Source of the DNA: Actinomycetota bacterium
GTDB lineage: Bacteria > Actinomycetota > Acidimicrobiia > IMCC26256 > PALSA-610
Assembly: GCA_005779345.1 (NCBI GenBank)
Contig: SXJQ01000038.1
Span: forward strand, 1 to 7,910
DNA length: 7,910 nt
Reading direction: 5' to 3'
Each line of letters begins with the position of its first letter. Position 1 is the first letter of the stretch. The notes beneath the pieces are model-generated. The model did not search any database. It had not been told where the DNA came from and saw only the letters and a program-made list of their open reading frames with translations. This document shows positions 6,472-7,910 of the stretch, in pieces. Both the position numbers and the translations under genes were made by a program.

Positions 6472-6477
6472 AGGCTA
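6472..6477 (-). promoter_or_regulatory. Candidate -10 element for the DUF6049-murJ transcript
   Basis: TAGCCT on the minus strand matches TAnnnT and ends 8 bases before the ATG at 6463, giving a leaderless or nearly leaderless mRNA. Its -35 position, with a 17-base spacer, would be 6495-6500, on top of the opposite promoter's -10 element. No -35 consensus is visible. Confidence 0.42.
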
Positions 6478-6479
6478 CG

Positions 6480-6491
6480 TGCGCCCCCGCA
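6480..6491. repeat. Short inverted repeat in the divergent promoter gap
   Basis: TGCG-CCCC-CGCA is a four-pair inverted repeat midway between the two opposed -10 candidates. It could be half of a regulator site, but it is short and could be chance. Confidence 0.25.
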
Positions 6492-6492
6492 G

Positions 6493-6498
6493 TACGGT
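6493..6498 (+). promoter_or_regulatory. Candidate -10 element for a leaderless deacetylase transcript
   Basis: TACGGT matches TAnnnT and ends exactly 7 bases before the GTG at 6506. With a 17-base spacer the -35 would be at 6470-6475, overlapping the opposite -10 element. No -35 consensus is seen. The motif supports the 6506 start over the earlier in-frame GTG at 6479. Confidence 0.48.
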
Positions 6499-6505
6499 CG
6501 TCGTC

Positions 6506-7519
6506 GTGCTCCTCGGCCTCGACGATCGCTTCGCCGCGCACGATCCGGGGCCGCAGCATCCGGAGCGTCCTGCCCGCATGGATGCCGTGCTCTCGGGTCT
6601 GCGCGCCGCGGGGTTCGACCCGAACGGCGACGACTCCGGCGACTGGCTGCTCGTGCCGCGGGCGGCGACCCGCGACGAGCTCCGGCGTGTCCACCGGGCG
6701 GATCACCTCGATCGTCTCGCCGCGCTCTGCGCGGCCGGAGGCGGACGTCTGGATCCCGACACGGTCGCGGGGCGCCACTCGTGGGACGCGGCCGTGCACG
6801 CTGCCGGTGCCGGGCTCGCCGCGATCGACGCGCTGCGCGCATCGGAGCACGGCAGCGCCTTCCTCGCCGTGCGGCCACCGGGCCACCACGCGACGTCCGC
6901 GCGGTCGATGGGGTTCTGCCTGATCAACAACGTCGCGGTCAGCGCCGCCGCGCTCGTCGCCGCCGGGCAACGGGTCGTGATCGTGGATTGGGACGCGCAC
7001 CACGGCAACGGCACCCAGGAGATCTTCTACGACGATCCGAAGGTGTTGTACGTCTCCTTGCACCAATGGCCGCTGTACCCGGGCACCGGGTCGATCGACG
7101 AGGTCGGCGGGCCACGCTGCCTGGGAACGAACCTCAACCTTCCCCTCCCGGCGGGCGCGACCGGCGATGTCTACCTGGCCGCGTTCGACCGGCTGATCAC
7201 GCCGGTGGTGGAGGGCTTCGGCCCCGACTGGGTGCTCGTCTCGGCCGGATTCGATTCGCACCGCGCCGATCCACTCGCCGGGCTCGGACTCAGTTCGGGC
7301 GACTACGTCGACCTCGTCGGGCGCGTGCTCGCGCTGGCGCCGCGACCCGGTCGCACGATCCTGTTCCTCGAGGGCGGCTACGACCTCGAGGCGCTGCGCG
7401 ACTCGGTCCGGGCCACGGCCACGGCGTTGGCGGGAGCGCCGGTCCGACCCGAGCCGGCGACGGCGGGAGGTCCCGGGGGCAGCGTGGTCGATCGAGCTCG
7501 GGCGATCTGGGGGATGTGA
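6506..7519 (+). CDS. Histone deacetylase family protein (zinc amidohydrolase)
   Basis: This 337-residue cytoplasmic enzyme of the HDAC/AcuC/acetylpolyamine amidohydrolase superfamily should remove acyl groups from an amine by zinc catalysis. The N-terminus has the family opening RFAAHDPGPQHPERPARM (residues 8-25). The catalytic histidine pair is H127-H128 in RPPGHHA. Substrate-pocket GFCLINNVAV follows (136-145). The zinc ligands are D163 and H165 in VDWDAHHGNG and D250 in SAGFDSH, and the catalytic tyrosine is Y292 in LEGGYD. YVSLHQWPLYPGTG (182-195) is the class II-like segment. All key residues are present, so it should be active. The substrate cannot be read from the sequence: acetylated protein, acetyl-CoA synthetase or polyamine are all possible. 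The GTG at 6506 is preferred because homologues begin here (short strand, then RF-HD-G) and a -10 motif lies 7 bases before it. It is divergent from the DUF6049 gene and 70 bases ahead of pilT. Confidence 0.95.
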   Translation: MLLGLDDRFAAHDPGPQHPERPARMDAVLSGLRAAGFDPNGDDSGDWLLVPRAATRDELRRVHRADHLDRLAALCAAGGGRLDPDTVAGRHSWDAAVHAAGAGLAAIDALRASEHGSAFLAVRPPGHHATSARSMGFCLINNVAVSAAALVAAGQRVVIVDWDAHHGNGTQEIFYDDPKVLYVSLHQWPLYPGTGSIDEVGGPRCLGTNLNLPLPAGATGDVYLAAFDRLITPVVEGFGPDWVLVSAGFDSHRADPLAGLGLSSGDYVDLVGRVLALAPRPGRTILFLEGGYDLEALRDSVRATATALAGAPVRPEPATAGGPGGSVVDRARAIWGM

Positions 7520-7589
7520 GCGGATCGCGCGCTCTTCAGTCGGGCGGGCTCGATGCCGATGACGACGGGAGTCCGGGAGGTGTCCGACA
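7520..7589 (+). other. Gap between the deacetylase gene and pilT
   Basis: These 70 bases contain no TA dinucleotide, so no TAnnnT -10 element, and no hairpin followed by T residues. The only clear signal is the pilT ribosome binding site. Read-through from the deacetylase gene into pilT is therefore plausible. Confidence 0.4.
7575..7580 (+). promoter_or_regulatory. Ribosome binding site of pilT
   Basis: GGGAGG, extended by GT, lies 9 bases before the GTG at 7590. It fixes the start of the truncated pilT frame. Confidence 0.7.
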
Positions 7590-7910
7590 GTGCTCGATCT
7601 CGAAGCAGTACTCCGCTTCGCCGTCTCACGCGAGGCGTCCGATGTCCACATCAAGGTGGGTTCGGCGCCGGTGATCCGCGTCGACGGTCGCCTCGAGCGG
7701 ACCGATCACCCGCCGGTGACGCCCGCCGAGACCGAGCGGATCGCGTTCGCGATCATGCCGAAGCAGCGCGCCGAGGAGTTCTTGGCGACGTGTGAGGCCG
7801 ACTTCGCCTATTCGGTCGCGGGGCTCGGGCGGTTCCGCGTCAACGTCTTGCGCCAGCGCGGTTCGGTCGGACTCGTGCTGCGTCACGTCGAGAGCTCGAT
7901 CCTGTCGTTC
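7590..7910 (+). CDS. pilT: Type IV pilus retraction ATPase PilT, N-terminal part (cut by window edge)
   Basis: An open frame runs from the GTG at 7590 to the window end, 107 codons without a stop. The product has the PilT N-terminal (PAS-like) domain. The signature is REASDVHIKVGSAPVIRVDG (residues 14-33), then TPAETERIAFAIMP (44-57) and a strongly conserved segment EADFAYSVAGLGRFRVNVLR (69-88) with QRGSVGLVLRHV (89-100) following. PilT hexamers hydrolyse ATP at the inner membrane base of type IV pili to pull the pilus back. The Walker A, Asp box and Walker B motifs lie beyond the edge and cannot be checked, so a PilT paralogue (PilU-like) remains possible. PilB is unlikely because this segment is the PilT form. 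The start is supported by GGGAGG nine bases upstream. Other pilus genes are not in the window but may follow downstream. Confidence 0.92.
   Translation, partial: MLDLEAVLRFAVSREASDVHIKVGSAPVIRVDGRLERTDHPPVTPAETERIAFAIMPKQRAEEFLATCEADFAYSVAGLGRFRVNVLRQRGSVGLVLRHVESSILSF

Noticed and set aside
6479..6505. Earlier GTG start for the deacetylase at 6479
   Set aside because: It adds nine residues not expected in the family and lies upstream of the -10 motif, so it would fall outside a transcript starting at 6506. No ribosome binding site precedes it.
4553..7519. Very long plus-strand open frame (988 codons) running into the deacetylase gene
   Set aside because: The part before 6506 lies antisense to the DUF6049 gene and its translation is Arg/Gly/Asp/Glu-rich with no recognisable domain. 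Open antisense frames are expected in GC-rich coding DNA. Only the part from 6506 has family motifs.

Overview
The window is strongly GC-rich, uses GTG starts freely and has the typical actinobacterial gene block around sigM, murJ and trxB. I infer a high-GC actinobacterium. The degV insertion, the small membrane gene before trxB and the pilT neighbour suggest a lineage outside the mycobacteria, possibly Acidimicrobiia, but the lineage is a guess. No rRNA, tRNA, CRISPR array, insertion sequence or phage gene is visible, and the window reads as core chromosome.

Left part, minus strand, read from right to left. A secreted, C-terminally anchored DUF6049-like protein (6463 to 4427) overlaps the lipid II flippase murJ (4430 to 2883) by 4 bases. 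After a 115-base gap comes a DegV/FakB fatty-acid-binding protein (2767 to 1925). After 36 bases comes an ECF sigma factor of the SigM type (1888 to 1319), which overlaps its presumed membrane anti-sigma factor (1322 to 438) by 4 bases. After 25 bases comes a 105-residue membrane protein (412 to 95), which overlaps the start of thioredoxin reductase trxB (98 to 1, cut by the window edge). From memory, the Mycobacterium tuberculosis order is Rv3909, Rv3910 (mviN/murJ), sigM, rsmA, trxB2. The same backbone is present here with degV and the small membrane gene added.

Right part, plus strand. A zinc-dependent histone-deacetylase-family amidohydrolase (6506 to 7519) is transcribed divergently from the DUF6049 gene across only 42 bases. 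It is followed by the first 107 codons of a PilT-type pilus retraction ATPase (from 7590, cut by the window edge).

How the genes fit together. The left cluster joins cell-envelope assembly (MurJ, DUF6049), membrane-lipid supply (DegV), envelope-stress signalling (sigma/anti-sigma pair) and thiol redox balance (TrxB). Several starts look leaderless: a TAnnnT -10 motif lies 7 or 8 bases before the start codon of the sigma factor, the deacetylase and the DUF6049 gene. In the divergent gap the two predicted promoters would overlap almost completely. I see no clearly new system. The most interesting points are the promoter layout, the zinc-motif-less anti-sigma factor with two outer cysteines, and the two extra genes within an otherwise conserved block.
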